Part shown: piece by piece, positions 9,608-18,709 of the stretch
Position numbering within the stretch: the stretch's first letter is position 1
How the letters are laid out: each line of letters begins with the position of its first letter
Source: JAYRWN01 sp041917975
GTDB taxonomy: Bacteria; Bacteroidota; Bacteroidia; Chitinophagales; Saprospiraceae
Direction: 5' to 3'
DNA: 59,496 nt
Assembly: GCA_041917975.1 (NCBI GenBank)
Contig: JAYRWN010000134.1
Span: forward strand, 1 to 59,496
Position numbers and translations under genes: made by a program
Notes under the pieces: generated by a model
Databases searched by the model: none
Seen by the model: the letters and a program-made list of their open reading frames with translations, nothing else
Told to the model about the DNA's origin: nothing

Positions 9608-10666
9608 ATGTTGTTTCGTCAACGCCAGGTTAAACCCGATATTTCCAGTTGCCTCAACTGTCATAAGCCATTTACTCAAGATATAGAACGGTTTTGTTCC
9701 AGTTGTGGTCAATTGCGTACGGATGGACGGGTTAGATTCATTGATTTTGTTAGAGATGCTTTCCAGGATGTTTTTAATCTGGATGGACGTATATGGCTCA
9801 CCTTGCGTGACTTATTAATTCCGGGAAAATTAACCCGCCTTTTTTTCGCAGGCAAACACAATTCATATTATAAACCCATTCGATTATTTTTTTCATTGAT
9901 GGTCATCCATTTTGCCGCTTTGGGTTTCAGATTAAACACCCTGATGCAAGATGACCAAGGTATTAACCTGGATGGGATTATCAGAAGGGAGACCTCCGAA
10001 GCTGTTAAAACAAAACAGATTCTGGATTCCATCCGCATTACCTTAGCACCTAATGCTTCTCTGCACCGCGAATTGGATTCTCTGGAAAGCCGATTGGACA
10101 TCCGGAAAACCCTGTCGGATTCGACAACAATCACTTTGCTGGACTTTCCTGACCTTAAACTGGACCAAAAGTTTAAAATTGCCGCGATTGATTTTCAGGA
10201 TACCTCGCTTAGCGTTATTGCTGAAAAATACCACCTGCGCGGATTTAATAAATTTTACATTTCCCAAATTATTAAAGTTCAACGCAATCCTAATGGAGCT
10301 TTTCGTTACCTGATGGGTAATTTGGTGTGGATGGTACTGATGATGATCCCCGCGCTTGCTCTGTTTATGAAACTTTTATATATTCTTTCCCGCAAGTTTT
10401 ATGTCGAACATTTGGTTTTTCAATATCATTTTCATGGGTTTGCTTTTCTCACCATGGGCTGCGTTTTTATCCTGGATATTGCTCCGGAGACCTATGGCCT
10501 GGCATTTCTGCTCATCCTTTTTTATTTTTATGCCGCTTTAAAGCTTTATTATCGGCAGGGCATTTTTAAAACCTTTGCGAAATTTGTCCTGATAAATCTT
10601 GCTTATCTCTTTTTCTTGGGCATTTTTATCTCCATCACTGTATTATTTTCATTAATCTTATTCTGA
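9608..10666 (+). CDS. DUF3667 family membrane protein
   Basis: The 352-residue product begins with a zinc-ribbon made by C15, C18, C30 and C33, the last in CSSCGQ, then the DUF3667 signature region (DGRIWLTLRDLL, GKLTRLFFAGK). A membrane segment follows near residues 93-110, then a central soluble helical region (about 115-235), and three or four membrane helices in the last 115 residues. The family is common in Bacteroidota and has no established function. The gene stops 1 bp before the gatB start, so the two are probably translated from one message. Confidence 0.85.
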   Translation: MLFRQRQVKPDISSCLNCHKPFTQDIERFCSSCGQLRTDGRVRFIDFVRDAFQDVFNLDGRIWLTLRDLLIPGKLTRLFFAGKHNSYYKPIRLFFSLMVIHFAALGFRLNTLMQDDQGINLDGIIRRETSEAVKTKQILDSIRITLAPNASLHRELDSLESRLDIRKTLSDSTTITLLDFPDLKLDQKFKIAAIDFQDTSLSVIAEKYHLRGFNKFYISQIIKVQRNPNGAFRYLMGNLVWMVLMMIPALALFMKLLYILSRKFYVEHLVFQYHFHGFAFLTMGCVFILDIAPETYGLAFLLILFYFYAALKLYYRQGIFKTFAKFVLINLAYLFFLGIFISITVLFSLILF

Positions 10667-10667
10667 A

Positions 10668-12107
10668 ATGAACAAACCATATGATCTGGTTGTAGGCCTG
10701 GAAATTCACGTACAACTGTTAACCGCTTCCAAAGCGTTTTGCGGAGATCAAAATATATTTGGTGCCTCACCAAATACACAGGTCAGCCCGGTAAGCCTGG
10801 CTTATCCCGGGGTTTTACCGGTCGCCAATCATCACAGTATTGAATTGGCTATTCGGTTGGGCCTGGCCTTAAATAGTACCATCGCTTCGGAAGTTCGTTT
10901 TGATCGCAAAAATTATTTTTATCCCGACTTACCCAAAGGGTACCAGATCACCCAGGATAAATTGCCCATTTGCAAAGGGGGTACTCTTTTTTTACCACAG
11001 ACCGGGCGAACGTTACGCATTCACCATATACACCTCGAAGATGATGCCGGCAAATTAATTCATGACCAGCATCCCGATTACACCTTAATCGATCTTAATC
11101 GGGCGGGCGTGCCGCTTTTGGAAATAGTAACCGAACCTGACTTGCGCTCCGCGGATGAAGTATTTGAATGTATTGATTTAATCCAGAAGCTGGTCAAACA
11201 CCTGGACGTCTCGGATGGCAATATGGAAGAAGGTTCCTTGCGCTGCGATTGTAACGTGTCGGTAAAGCCGGCCGGGTCAAGCATTTTAGGTCAGCGTTGT
11301 GAGATTAAAAATTTGAATTCGCGGCGGTTTGCCAAAGCAGCTGTAGAATATGAATATCAACGACAGGTAAATTTGTTGGAAGCGGGTGAAACCATCCATA
11401 AACAAACGCTGCATTATGACAAAGAGAAAAAAATGACCTTTCCCCTGAGGGATAAAGAATCCGCGGACGATTACCGCTATTTTCCTGATCCCGACTTACC
11501 ACCCATTCCGGTTCCGGCTACCTGGATTGCTGAAATTAAACACGCCATGCCGGCTTTACCGGAAACTTTGAAAAATAACCTGATCACCCAGTACAAATTA
11601 AATAAAGATTTTGCCTCCATCATCGGAGGAGACAAGTGGCTGTATAATTTTTACACCGGTATTTGCACCGGATGGAGTGGGGAAGAAGCCGCCATCCTGG
11701 CTGATCTGGTGGTGCAGAAATTAAAACAAGTGGATCAGGACTCTGAAAAGGGTTTATGGCAACAGGTACCAGCCGCTGCCTGGTTGGAGCTGGTGCAATT
11801 AGTGCAGAACAAAATCATTAACCGCTCTACCGCTTTTTCAACCTTGGTGGATTTGGTATTAACAGATCCCCATACGTCTCCAGCCAATTTGGCCAAACAA
11901 CATCAGTTGATTGCTGAAAGCAACGCCGATGAGCTTATGCAGTTAGTCCTGGACACCGTGCAACAACACCCACAGCAGTGGGAAGCACTGCGCAAAGGCA
12001 AACAGCAGCTTATGGGATTATTTATGGGCGAAGTGATGAAAAAAACCAATGGCAAAGCTGATCCACAAGTGACCAGGTCACTGTTGCAGGAATTGATGAA
12101 GAAGTAA
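10668..12107 (+). CDS. gatB: Asp-tRNA(Asn)/Glu-tRNA(Gln) amidotransferase subunit B
   Basis: GatB supplies the tRNA-binding and kinase part of the GatCAB complex, which converts mischarged Glu-tRNA(Gln) or Asp-tRNA(Asn) to the amide form. The 479-residue length is normal. It opens with VGLEIHVQL and contains family-specific blocks such as RKNYFYPDLPKGYQITQ, NRAGVPLLEIVTEPDL, GSLRCDCNVSV and the YRYFPDPDLPP segment, followed by the GatB/YqeY tail domain. gatA and gatC are not in this window, which is usual in this phylum. The start lies 1 bp after the DUF3667 stop. Confidence 0.97.
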   Translation: MNKPYDLVVGLEIHVQLLTASKAFCGDQNIFGASPNTQVSPVSLAYPGVLPVANHHSIELAIRLGLALNSTIASEVRFDRKNYFYPDLPKGYQITQDKLPICKGGTLFLPQTGRTLRIHHIHLEDDAGKLIHDQHPDYTLIDLNRAGVPLLEIVTEPDLRSADEVFECIDLIQKLVKHLDVSDGNMEEGSLRCDCNVSVKPAGSSILGQRCEIKNLNSRRFAKAAVEYEYQRQVNLLEAGETIHKQTLHYDKEKKMTFPLRDKESADDYRYFPDPDLPPIPVPATWIAEIKHAMPALPETLKNNLITQYKLNKDFASIIGGDKWLYNFYTGICTGWSGEEAAILADLVVQKLKQVDQDSEKGLWQQVPAAAWLELVQLVQNKIINRSTAFSTLVDLVLTDPHTSPANLAKQHQLIAESNADELMQLVLDTVQQHPQQWEALRKGKQQLMGLFMGEVMKKTNGKADPQVTRSLLQELMKK

Positions 12108-12197
12108 GCAGCGAAGAACTGTCAACATTATGTACTTCCCAGCTGCTGATTACACGACAAAGTTTTTCTATATCCCAACCTAAACAAACATGAACTC

Positions 12198-13285
12198 TCA
12201 GGGCCTAAACTCCTCAAATGTTTGTCCGTTAAATTTAAATACCCCATTTTCGTGAGTGCCCAGCCATAATGTGCCCTGATGGTCCTTATGAATGAAGAAT
12301 AAGGGGATATCTTTAGAATCAACTTTAACCGGATAAGGAATAACCCTTTCTCCGTCATATTTCCAAACCCCACTGCGGTAAGTCACAAACCACAAATGGT
12401 GGTGATTGTCTTGGGTAGTGGATAAATATTCGTTTAAAATCCCACCTTTTTTGCCATCTAAACTGCCAATACTTTTTATACGCCGGTAAAATAGGCCATC
12501 CGGCTTTTCTTTAGCCAGAGTCAAGCTGTCGTAGATCGCATATCGATAATCAGAATTAAACCAAAAATAACCATCTTTATCTTCCAGGATTGAGCGTACA
12601 CCATTGGCTGGTCCATCATGAAGTTCTGTGACATCCGTTTCGGTAATCCAGTCAAAGGTACGACCATCGTAACGCAATGCCCCTAAAACAGCTGTGCCAA
12701 ACCACACGTTTCTTTTACTGTCTTGGTAAATACAGTATACCGCATAGGGACTAGGAGCCGTAGGATGTTTTAGCATGAAGTCTTCGCCAAGTGGGTGGGT
12801 AATTTTAAGCGGTATAATTGTTGTCCGTCATACCGGTAAACGTGCCCGGAAAATTCGGAACTCTTAAACCACAAATCATCTGCACTTAATTTCCAAAAAT
12901 TTACACCATATTGGGCTTCAGGCAAGGTGGTTAATGTTTGCCCGTTGTATTTACAGATTCCTTTAATCGTGTTAAAATAAATGTTTCCATATTTATCTTC
13001 TATAATATCGTCAATTCTGTTATTGGGCAAGCCATGTTTAGTCGTAAAATGAATGATATTAACCCCATCGTACTTATAAATGCCATCCTGCCAGCTGCCG
13101 AACCAATAATTATTCTTTTTGTCCTGGTAAATAACCATAATGTTATTTCCGGTTTCTTTTACCGTGTCGCCGGTTATCACAGGTAAAACGAATTGATCCG
13201 AAGTTCGCGAATGAGTGGTGGTCTGTCCATGACAAGAACTCACCAACATGATTACGCTTAAAAATAAATATGAATGAAATGACAT
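12198..13285 (-). pseudogene. Frameshifted two-component-propeller lipoprotein
   Basis: The upstream part (13285-12770, 171 aa) has a lipobox-like LVSSC at C18 and Reg_prop blades (YWFGSWQDGIYKYDG). It ends at a stop in the segment LPTHLAKTSC. The downstream part (12776-12198, 192 aa) continues the same propeller in another frame with VWFGTAVLGALRYDG. Adding one base near 12786-12797 joins the two as PTHLGEDFMLKHP, giving a single product of about 362 residues like its two tandem paralogues. The ATG of the second part overlaps the stop of the first (ATGCTAA), so coupled translation as two pieces is formally possible. A decayed gene or a sequencing error is more likely. Confidence 0.75.
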
Positions 13286-13469
13286 GGTTAATAGTTTATT
13301 TCAGTTTTGGTTCTAGAGCTAAAGATTTAATTAATTTTATCAGCTGGGAGCATTTTTTTAGCAGCATATATAAATTTAATCATATTTCACACCACAAAAA
13401 AGCTTATTGTAGTCCGCACTTAATGGTGGTTTTCTATTAAAATGAAATTGCCCTTTCTTATGGTCACCA

Positions 13470-14543
13470 TTAATGGAAAGTATATTCCTTAAACATTTTT
13501 CCATCGAATTTACATAGGGCACTTCCAGTTGGACCCCCATTGGTTATGTACCAAAGTTCCCCTTGACGGTCTTTATAAATGTGGGAAATAGAATTACCGG
13601 AAAGTCCGTCTTCGGTGGTGAAATTGGTCAATTGATTTCCATCAAATTTCCAAATGCCGGCATCGACGGTACCTATCCAAATATGGCCTTCCCGATCTTG
13701 ATTTATACTCCATACCCGGGCCAGTGTTCCTGGTTTACCGGCAAAATTTCCCTTCAGGAATTCAGGATTCCCTAAACCATATTCTGCAGTAATATTCCTT
13801 AGGTTCTTTCCATCATAGCGGTATAAGCCACCGCCATTGTTGCCAAACCATAAATGTCCTGAATTGTCCTGGAAAATAGTTCTTACTGCCGGACCGGCTA
13901 AATCTTTTTCAATTAAATAATTATAGGTTTTACCATTATAGCGACAAACGCCTTGTGATTGTGTTCCAAACCATACCTGTCCATCTTTGTCCACGAGAGT
14001 AGAATAAATGCCATAGGGCCTATTATAAGTGTGGGTAGGTGGAGTGTAAGTTTCAGGATGAATAACAAAATTTGTAAAGGTATGACCGTCGTAATAACAA
14101 ATACCATTTAAATGTCCAAAAAAAAGTCCATGCACGGGGTAGAGTAATTTACCTTTAGGTGCATTTTCTACAGTATGTGTGTAATTAGTAAATTTATTTC
14201 CGTCAAAATTACATATACCATCCCGGGTTGAGAACCGTAACTGCCCTTTATGGTCCTTTTGAATGCCAAATACAAAATTGCTGCATAAGCCGTCTTCTTC
14301 CGTAAAATTCGTCAGTGTTTTGCCATCGTAACGAAAGACACCATCTCCGTTACTGACCAGCCAAAAAATACCATCATCATCTTGTAATAGACCTGATAAA
14401 TTTTTTCCAAGAGCAGCTACCGTGTCGCCAAAGTTTACCAAGCTAGCCTGTTCTATTTTGTGGTCTGGTGGATTGCGCAGTGACCCGCTGCATGAAGATA
14501 ATAGTATCCATAGACTAAAAAACACAATCGAGTTAAATGTCAT
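13470..14543 (-). CDS. Two-component-propeller lipoprotein without kinase domain
   Basis: The 357-residue product has a lipoprotein signal with the lipobox LLSSC. The rest is a beta-propeller of ligand-binding sensor (Reg_prop) blades, each with a core like WFGxxxxGxxRYDGKT and a trailing FTxEDGL. No membrane segment, Y_Y_Y domain or histidine kinase follows, so it is a free-standing lipid-anchored propeller. It is the middle member of three tandem paralogues on the same strand (14641-15774 upstream, 12198-13285 downstream). What it binds is unknown. Confidence 0.85.
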   Translation of the reverse strand: MTFNSIVFFSLWILLSSCSGSLRNPPDHKIEQASLVNFGDTVAALGKNLSGLLQDDDGIFWLVSNGDGVFRYDGKTLTNFTEEDGLCSNFVFGIQKDHKGQLRFSTRDGICNFDGNKFTNYTHTVENAPKGKLLYPVHGLFFGHLNGICYYDGHTFTNFVIHPETYTPPTHTYNRPYGIYSTLVDKDGQVWFGTQSQGVCRYNGKTYNYLIEKDLAGPAVRTIFQDNSGHLWFGNNGGGLYRYDGKNLRNITAEYGLGNPEFLKGNFAGKPGTLARVWSINQDREGHIWIGTVDAGIWKFDGNQLTNFTTEDGLSGNSISHIYKDRQGELWYITNGGPTGSALCKFDGKMFKEYTFH

Positions 14544-14640
14544 CTTGATAAAGTTTATTTGAGCTGATTTTTATTGTTGAATATTTATCCGGTTAACCCG
14601 AGTATATTACTGTTGATTTTTAGAGGGTTTAATACCATTT

Positions 14641-15774
14641 TTACTGCCAAGGGCCGGCTTGTTTGACCTGATAAAAACGGTAGCCGTCAAAGCGGTAGAG
14701 GCCTTGTCCGGTCCCCCACCACATCCGTCCTGATCGGTCCTGGTACATGCTTTGCACACAACAATTCAAACCGTCTTTTACAGTAAACACGGTAAATGCT
14801 TTTGCCTCACTTATGGGGATGGCTGGGTCGTACCGAGTGGTGCTCCCTCTGGCGGTGATCCAGATGATACCTGATTTTTCGATATAAATGCCCCAAATTT
14901 CACTGCCACCTAATCCGTCTTTCGTGGTGATTTCGGTAAACGTTTTTCCATCATAACTACAAATGCCGCCTTTCATGGTAAACCAAATCTTTCCAGACTC
15001 ATCCTGAGCCATGCCTCCGGCATAATTATTTCCCAAGCCTTCTTTTGCCGTAAAATTTTTAATCGTTTTGCCATCATACCGAAAGACGCCTTGCTCTGAT
15101 GAAGCAAACCAGATGTTGCCACTGCCGTCTTCCATGATCCCGCTAACATTTATGGTATCGAGCCATGGAAATGGAGAAAAGCATGGTCTCCCCAAGCTGT
15201 CTGCTGCAGGATTATAATAAAAAACACCACCTTGGGTACCGATCCAAAGCGTACCGGATTGGTCTACGAGAATACTTTTTCGACCAACTTTGATATTCTC
15301 CAATCCATGTTTTTCGCTATATCTTCTAAAAGTTTTGCCATCATATTTGATTACTCCTTGATAAGTTCCAAACCATAGATGCCCCTGCCGGTCTTCTGCA
15401 ATGGCATGCACACTGATATCAGTCCCATAATCTTGTTGTACTTGCTCTTGCCTGTGAATAAACTCTAATTCGCTGAAGTATTTTAACGTTTTCCCATCAT
15501 AACGGATCGCACTTTGACCGGCTGGACCAAACCAGAAATGGCCTTTTGAATCCTGATAAATACTTCGGATATATTGACACACCAGTCCGGTATCATTATA
15601 CGGATTGTGCACCGGATTTATGGGCGGCGGTGTCCCTAATATGGTTGGACTTATTTTTGAATAAGTAGCCGGATCTTCAAATGAGCCTGTGCCCTTATGG
15701 TCGTGGCAGGTCAGGTTAATGAGTTCTACCAGAATCATATAGTATATGGGAACACGGAAAAAAGATTTTATCAT
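14641..15774 (-). CDS. Two-component-propeller protein, first of three tandem paralogues
   Basis: The 377-residue product has an N-terminal hydrophobic segment ending in LTC. This could be a lipidation site, although the residues before the cysteine are less typical than in its two neighbours. Reg_prop blades with WFGTYQGVIKYDGKTF-type cores fill the rest. There is no output domain. It lies 97 bp upstream of the next paralogue and may head a small operon. The blades resemble those in the sensor half of the hybrid kinase at 33184-37518. Confidence 0.85.
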   Translation of the reverse strand: MIKSFFRVPIYYMILVELINLTCHDHKGTGSFEDPATYSKISPTILGTPPPINPVHNPYNDTGLVCQYIRSIYQDSKGHFWFGPAGQSAIRYDGKTLKYFSELEFIHRQEQVQQDYGTDISVHAIAEDRQGHLWFGTYQGVIKYDGKTFRRYSEKHGLENIKVGRKSILVDQSGTLWIGTQGGVFYYNPAADSLGRPCFSPFPWLDTINVSGIMEDGSGNIWFASSEQGVFRYDGKTIKNFTAKEGLGNNYAGGMAQDESGKIWFTMKGGICSYDGKTFTEITTKDGLGGSEIWGIYIEKSGIIWITARGSTTRYDPAIPISEAKAFTVFTVKDGLNCCVQSMYQDRSGRMWWGTGQGLYRFDGYRFYQVKQAGPWQ

Positions 15775-16088
15775 ATTATCTGCTATATTTAATGATTAGG
15801 CGGGAAAAGATCAAAGCAACAACTTGGATTAGTGCAATTATACTTGAAAGCAGGATGGAAAATGGTAAATAAGATGTAAAAAACTGTATCAGAAATGTAA
15901 AACCTTCCTGGTTCTTAATTTAGCGACAAGATATTAGCAGGGTATAATTCAAAACTCATCAGGTCAAGCCTTTAGATGAAGCCGGTAATTTAACCATTTA
16001 TGACCTATTACCGTGACTCTTCGAATCATCAGGTTGAGTTTAGTTTCTGATTATGACCAGAGCTTTTATCTTTCAGTTGTTTTGATTT
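15775..16088. other. Intergenic region with no recognised feature
   Basis: This is the 314-bp upstream region of the propeller cluster. I see no RNA gene, terminator or strong promoter in it. Confidence 0.5.
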
Positions 16089-16658
16089 TTATGTTCTCCG
16101 GTCGGTATTGTTGTTCAACACCTTGCTATATCTGATCCTGTTGAATTGCTGTAAAAGAATTGGATAATAATTAAATAATAAATTCCCGATCATTAAAAGT
16201 ACAGCCGTGCCGGTGGAATGTATCCACCATGCGTAGATGGTTGTAAGCAGGCAAAAAATAAATAAAACGGTATGTGCTCTTTCCACGGTGTAGGTCTCGT
16301 TAAGTTTTTCTTTTATCGCATCAATATTGGTTACCTGACGATACGTGTGATACTTAGTCCTGATCACTCTATTGATCAAGTCCCCGTTGGTGGAAAGTTT
16401 TTTGAATTGATGGACCCATAACCTTTTATAAATTTGCAGGTTTGTGGATATTTGGATACGATCATAAAATTTCATTGAGAGTAGGCTGACCAAATAACTT
16501 ATTCCGATAAATACCGCCAAATATTTTATTTCTCCGCCGCCTCTCAGGTAGAAAATGGCGCAGGGGGCCAATGTCGTTGAGCAAAGTAAGGCGATCAGAA
16601 TTAGGTTCAGCTTATCTTTTAATTTTTCTATTTCCTGGTTATCGGTCTGCCTCATCAT
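16089..16658 (-). CDS. Small membrane protein, possibly CrtO-like acyltransferase fold
   Basis: The 189-residue product has two membrane segments near the N-terminus (about residues 18-40 and 45-62), a basic cytoplasmic stretch, and two more near the C-terminus (about 128-165). The tail NYYPILLQQFNRIR has the N-x-Y-P-x-x-x-Q-x-x-x-R-x-R pattern that I associate with glycosyl-diaponeurosporenoate acyltransferase CrtO-like proteins. The match is short and the assignment weak. The gene is divergent from the ATPase at 17017. TTGAGTA repeats lie 39-67 bp upstream of its start, and similar repeats precede the ATPase, so the two may share a regulator. Confidence 0.7.
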   Translation of the reverse strand: MMRQTDNQEIEKLKDKLNLILIALLCSTTLAPCAIFYLRGGGEIKYLAVFIGISYLVSLLSMKFYDRIQISTNLQIYKRLWVHQFKKLSTNGDLINRVIRTKYHTYRQVTNIDAIKEKLNETYTVERAHTVLFIFCLLTTIYAWWIHSTGTAVLLMIGNLLFNYYPILLQQFNRIRYSKVLNNNTDRRT

Positions 16659-16696
16659 TTTTTTTAAGGGCCATTATTTGTAATTTAATCCGTGCA

Positions 16697-16725
16697 TTGA
16701 GTAAAATAACTCGGTCTATTGAGTA
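16697..16725. promoter_or_regulatory. Distal pair of TTGAGTA sites
   Basis: TTGAGTA occurs at 16697-16703 and 16719-16725, with starts exactly 22 bp apart. A degraded inverted half-site (AACTC) lies between them. The pair lies upstream of the membrane protein gene that starts at 16658. Confidence 0.5.
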
Positions 16726-16804
16726 AATTATTTAAAAGATTCATTATCAGTTGTTTGAAGGGAATTGTTTAGGCCAAACTTTAATCAGCCAGCCATCCGC
16801 TTCT

Positions 16805-16876
16805 TCATCTGGCCTGCACCTCCACTGATAAAATGCCTCCCTGACTTATTTCCACAAAATCCACAATTTTGCGCAT
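16805..16876 (-). pseudogene. Short coding remnant, copy A
   Basis: A 23-codon frame ends in VDFVEISQGGILSVEVQAR. Over 54 bp (16811-16864) it matches copy B at 18301-18354 at 46 positions, and most differences keep the amino acid. Just past its stop another frame reads DEEADGWLIKVWPKQF, which looks like a lost continuation of the protein. I recognise no family. The two copies flank the ATPase gene. Confidence 0.4.
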
Positions 16877-16954
16877 AAACTGACCAAAGTAATTTCAGTA
16901 CAAACGTCATCGGATTGTTCTTCATTCTTAAATGGTTTTATAATATTTTGTAAA

Positions 16955-16994
16955 TACTCAACGTATTGAGTAAATTTACTCAATATATTGAGTA
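16955..16994. promoter_or_regulatory. Palindromic TTGAGTA operator upstream of the ATPase
   Basis: Two sites TACTCAA-N4-TTGAGTA (16955-16972 and 16977-16994) are placed 22 bp centre to centre. The second is a perfect 18-bp palindrome, and 16964-16985 across the junction is a perfect 22-bp palindrome. The block ends 22 bp before the ATPase ATG, where a repressor or activator would sit. This looks like a cooperative regulator site, but the regulator is not identified. Confidence 0.65.
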
Positions 16995-17016
16995 TAGTAG
17001 CTAAAATATAACCTAA

Positions 17017-18204
17017 ATGTATCAAAGAGCTCATTATCAGATACTTAGAAAAAGGTTAGAGGAACCAAGATTTTTTATTCAGGTGCTCACAGGTCCTCGT
17101 CAAGTGGGAAAAACGACTTTAGGTGAACAATTGTTAACTCAGCTAAAGATTCCCAGTCATTCGATTTCGGCTGATACACCAGGAGTGAATGGGGCTGTGT
17201 GGTTAGATCAGCAATGGGATGTTGCGCGGCTCAAATGGCGACAATCTGGTGCAGAATCTTTTATTTTGCTTATAGATGAAGTGCAAAAGATTACCGGATG
17301 GAGTGATGTGGTCAAGGCTAACTGGGATTTAGATACTCGCTTAAAAAATCCTATTAAAGTAATTTTATTGGGGTCATCCCGTCTCCTGCTACAACAGGGC
17401 TTGTCAGAATCTTTGATGGGACGGTTTGAGCTCATTTACCTTCCACATTGGACTCTGGTAGAAATGGAAGAGGCTTTTGGTTTTACTCCAGCCCAATATG
17501 TTTGGTTTGGTGGTTATCCGGGAGCAGTAAAACTAATCGAAGACGAGGACAGGTGGAAAAAATACATAAAAGATGCGCTGGTGGTGCCCAGTATTTCGAG
17601 AGATATATTGTCTCTAACCCGCATAGATAAGCCAGCCTTATTGCACAGACTATTCGAACTCGGGAGTCTCTATTCCGGTCAAGTGCTTTCCTTCAATAAG
17701 ATCCTTGGGCAACTTCACGACGCAGGTAATACCACCACGCTAGCTCATTATCTTACTTTATTGGATACGGCGGGACTATTAGCAGGATTAGAGAAATTCA
17801 GTATGGGTCAGGTAAGGCAACGACAATCCAGTCCCAAATTCCAGGTACATAATACGGCTCTGTTCAGCGCACTTAAAAATGAAACCTTTGACCAGATCAG
17901 GCTTGATCCAGAAAAATGGGGAAGGCATGTGGAATCGGCAGTCGGCATGCATTTGATAAATTATTGCCGTGCTGAAGGTCACACTTTGAATTACTGGACA
18001 GATGGAAATTATGAAATAGATTTTGTAATTCGATCGAAGGATAAAACCTTGGGCATTGAAGTTAAAAGTGGCGTCGTTCGTTCATTACAGAGTTTGAATC
18101 ACTTCAGGAAAAAATACCCCGAGATCGGGACACTAGTCGTGGGAGGAGATGGTCTTGCCTGGACTGATTTTCTAAAGATTAATCCAACTGACCTTTTTCG
18201 GTAA
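17017..18204 (+). CDS. AAA_14/DUF4143 ATPase
   Basis: The 395-residue product has an N-terminal AAA-type ATPase with Walker A GPRQVGKT (residues 26-33) and Walker B FILLIDEVQK (D88, E89). A winged-helix-like middle and a C-terminal DUF4143 domain follow. The latter keeps a restriction-endonuclease-like D335 ... E348-V-K350 signature (IDFVIR, IEVKSG). These genes are widespread, often horizontally moved, and of unclear role. The gene stands alone, is AT-rich upstream, has a palindromic operator just before it, and is flanked by two copies of a short coding remnant. This suggests that it arrived as a unit or was involved in a duplication. Confidence 0.9.
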   Translation: MYQRAHYQILRKRLEEPRFFIQVLTGPRQVGKTTLGEQLLTQLKIPSHSISADTPGVNGAVWLDQQWDVARLKWRQSGAESFILLIDEVQKITGWSDVVKANWDLDTRLKNPIKVILLGSSRLLLQQGLSESLMGRFELIYLPHWTLVEMEEAFGFTPAQYVWFGGYPGAVKLIEDEDRWKKYIKDALVVPSISRDILSLTRIDKPALLHRLFELGSLYSGQVLSFNKILGQLHDAGNTTTLAHYLTLLDTAGLLAGLEKFSMGQVRQRQSSPKFQVHNTALFSALKNETFDQIRLDPEKWGRHVESAVGMHLINYCRAEGHTLNYWTDGNYEIDFVIRSKDKTLGIEVKSGVVRSLQSLNHFRKKYPEIGTLVVGGDGLAWTDFLKINPTDLFR

Positions 18205-18294
18205 TGAAAACAATTAGATGATATTTTCTGTGTTAGCCCGAATTCACACTGTTTTAACTCCTTATATAAAATATTCTAATCAGTTTCTTACAAA

Positions 18295-18414
18295 TTATCG
18301 GGCCTGCACCTCTACCGTTAAAATGCCTCCCTGCCCTTGTTCCACAAAATCGACCGCAGCATCGTAGTCCTGTTGGTTGTGACGAAAGGTCCAGAAACGA
18401 AACTTCTTTTTCAT
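18295..18414 (-). CDS. Small ORF or coding remnant, copy B (39 aa)
   Basis: The frame begins MKKKFRFWTFRHNQQ and ends GGILTVEVQAR. Its last 19 residues match copy A on the other side of the ATPase with four differences. Base changes between the copies fall largely at silent positions, which argues for past coding. An A/T-rich stretch precedes the ATG. It may be a real small protein or the start of a truncated one. No family was recognised. The remainder of the 18205-18766 gap shows only a possible promoter. Confidence 0.4.
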   Translation of the reverse strand: MKKKFRFWTFRHNQQDYDAAVDFVEQGQGGILTVEVQAR

Positions 18415-18709
18415 GGAATTTTTTTTAAGCTCAAAAAGGATGCATATCATTTACGTTGAAGATTACAGGTAATAGAATTATATTGTATTTCGTGCACTGA
18501 ATTGACATTAATTAATTCATTCCGAATCAAACGCCTTTGTCCCATTGAGGCGGTAAAAATGGCGCAGCGGTGCATATCAGAACTGTAAAGATATGGAGCG
18601 GATGCGGTACCGGAAGAGAAAGTGCGAAACCATAATTACGAAAAAATTAATATCACTATCATAAACTTTTGACGTTTTATGGAGTTAAACAAACCGTTTA
18701 TCTAATTAA

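Noticed and set aside
16846..17034. 62-residue minus-strand frame upstream of the ATPase
   Set aside because: It runs through the palindromic operator and overlaps the ATPase start; codon content is AT-driven and no motif is seen.
16089..18414. Toxin-antitoxin or defence island
   Set aside because: The ATPase and small remnants lack any recognised toxin, nuclease partner or defence gene beside them, apart from the nuclease-like fold of DUF4143 itself.
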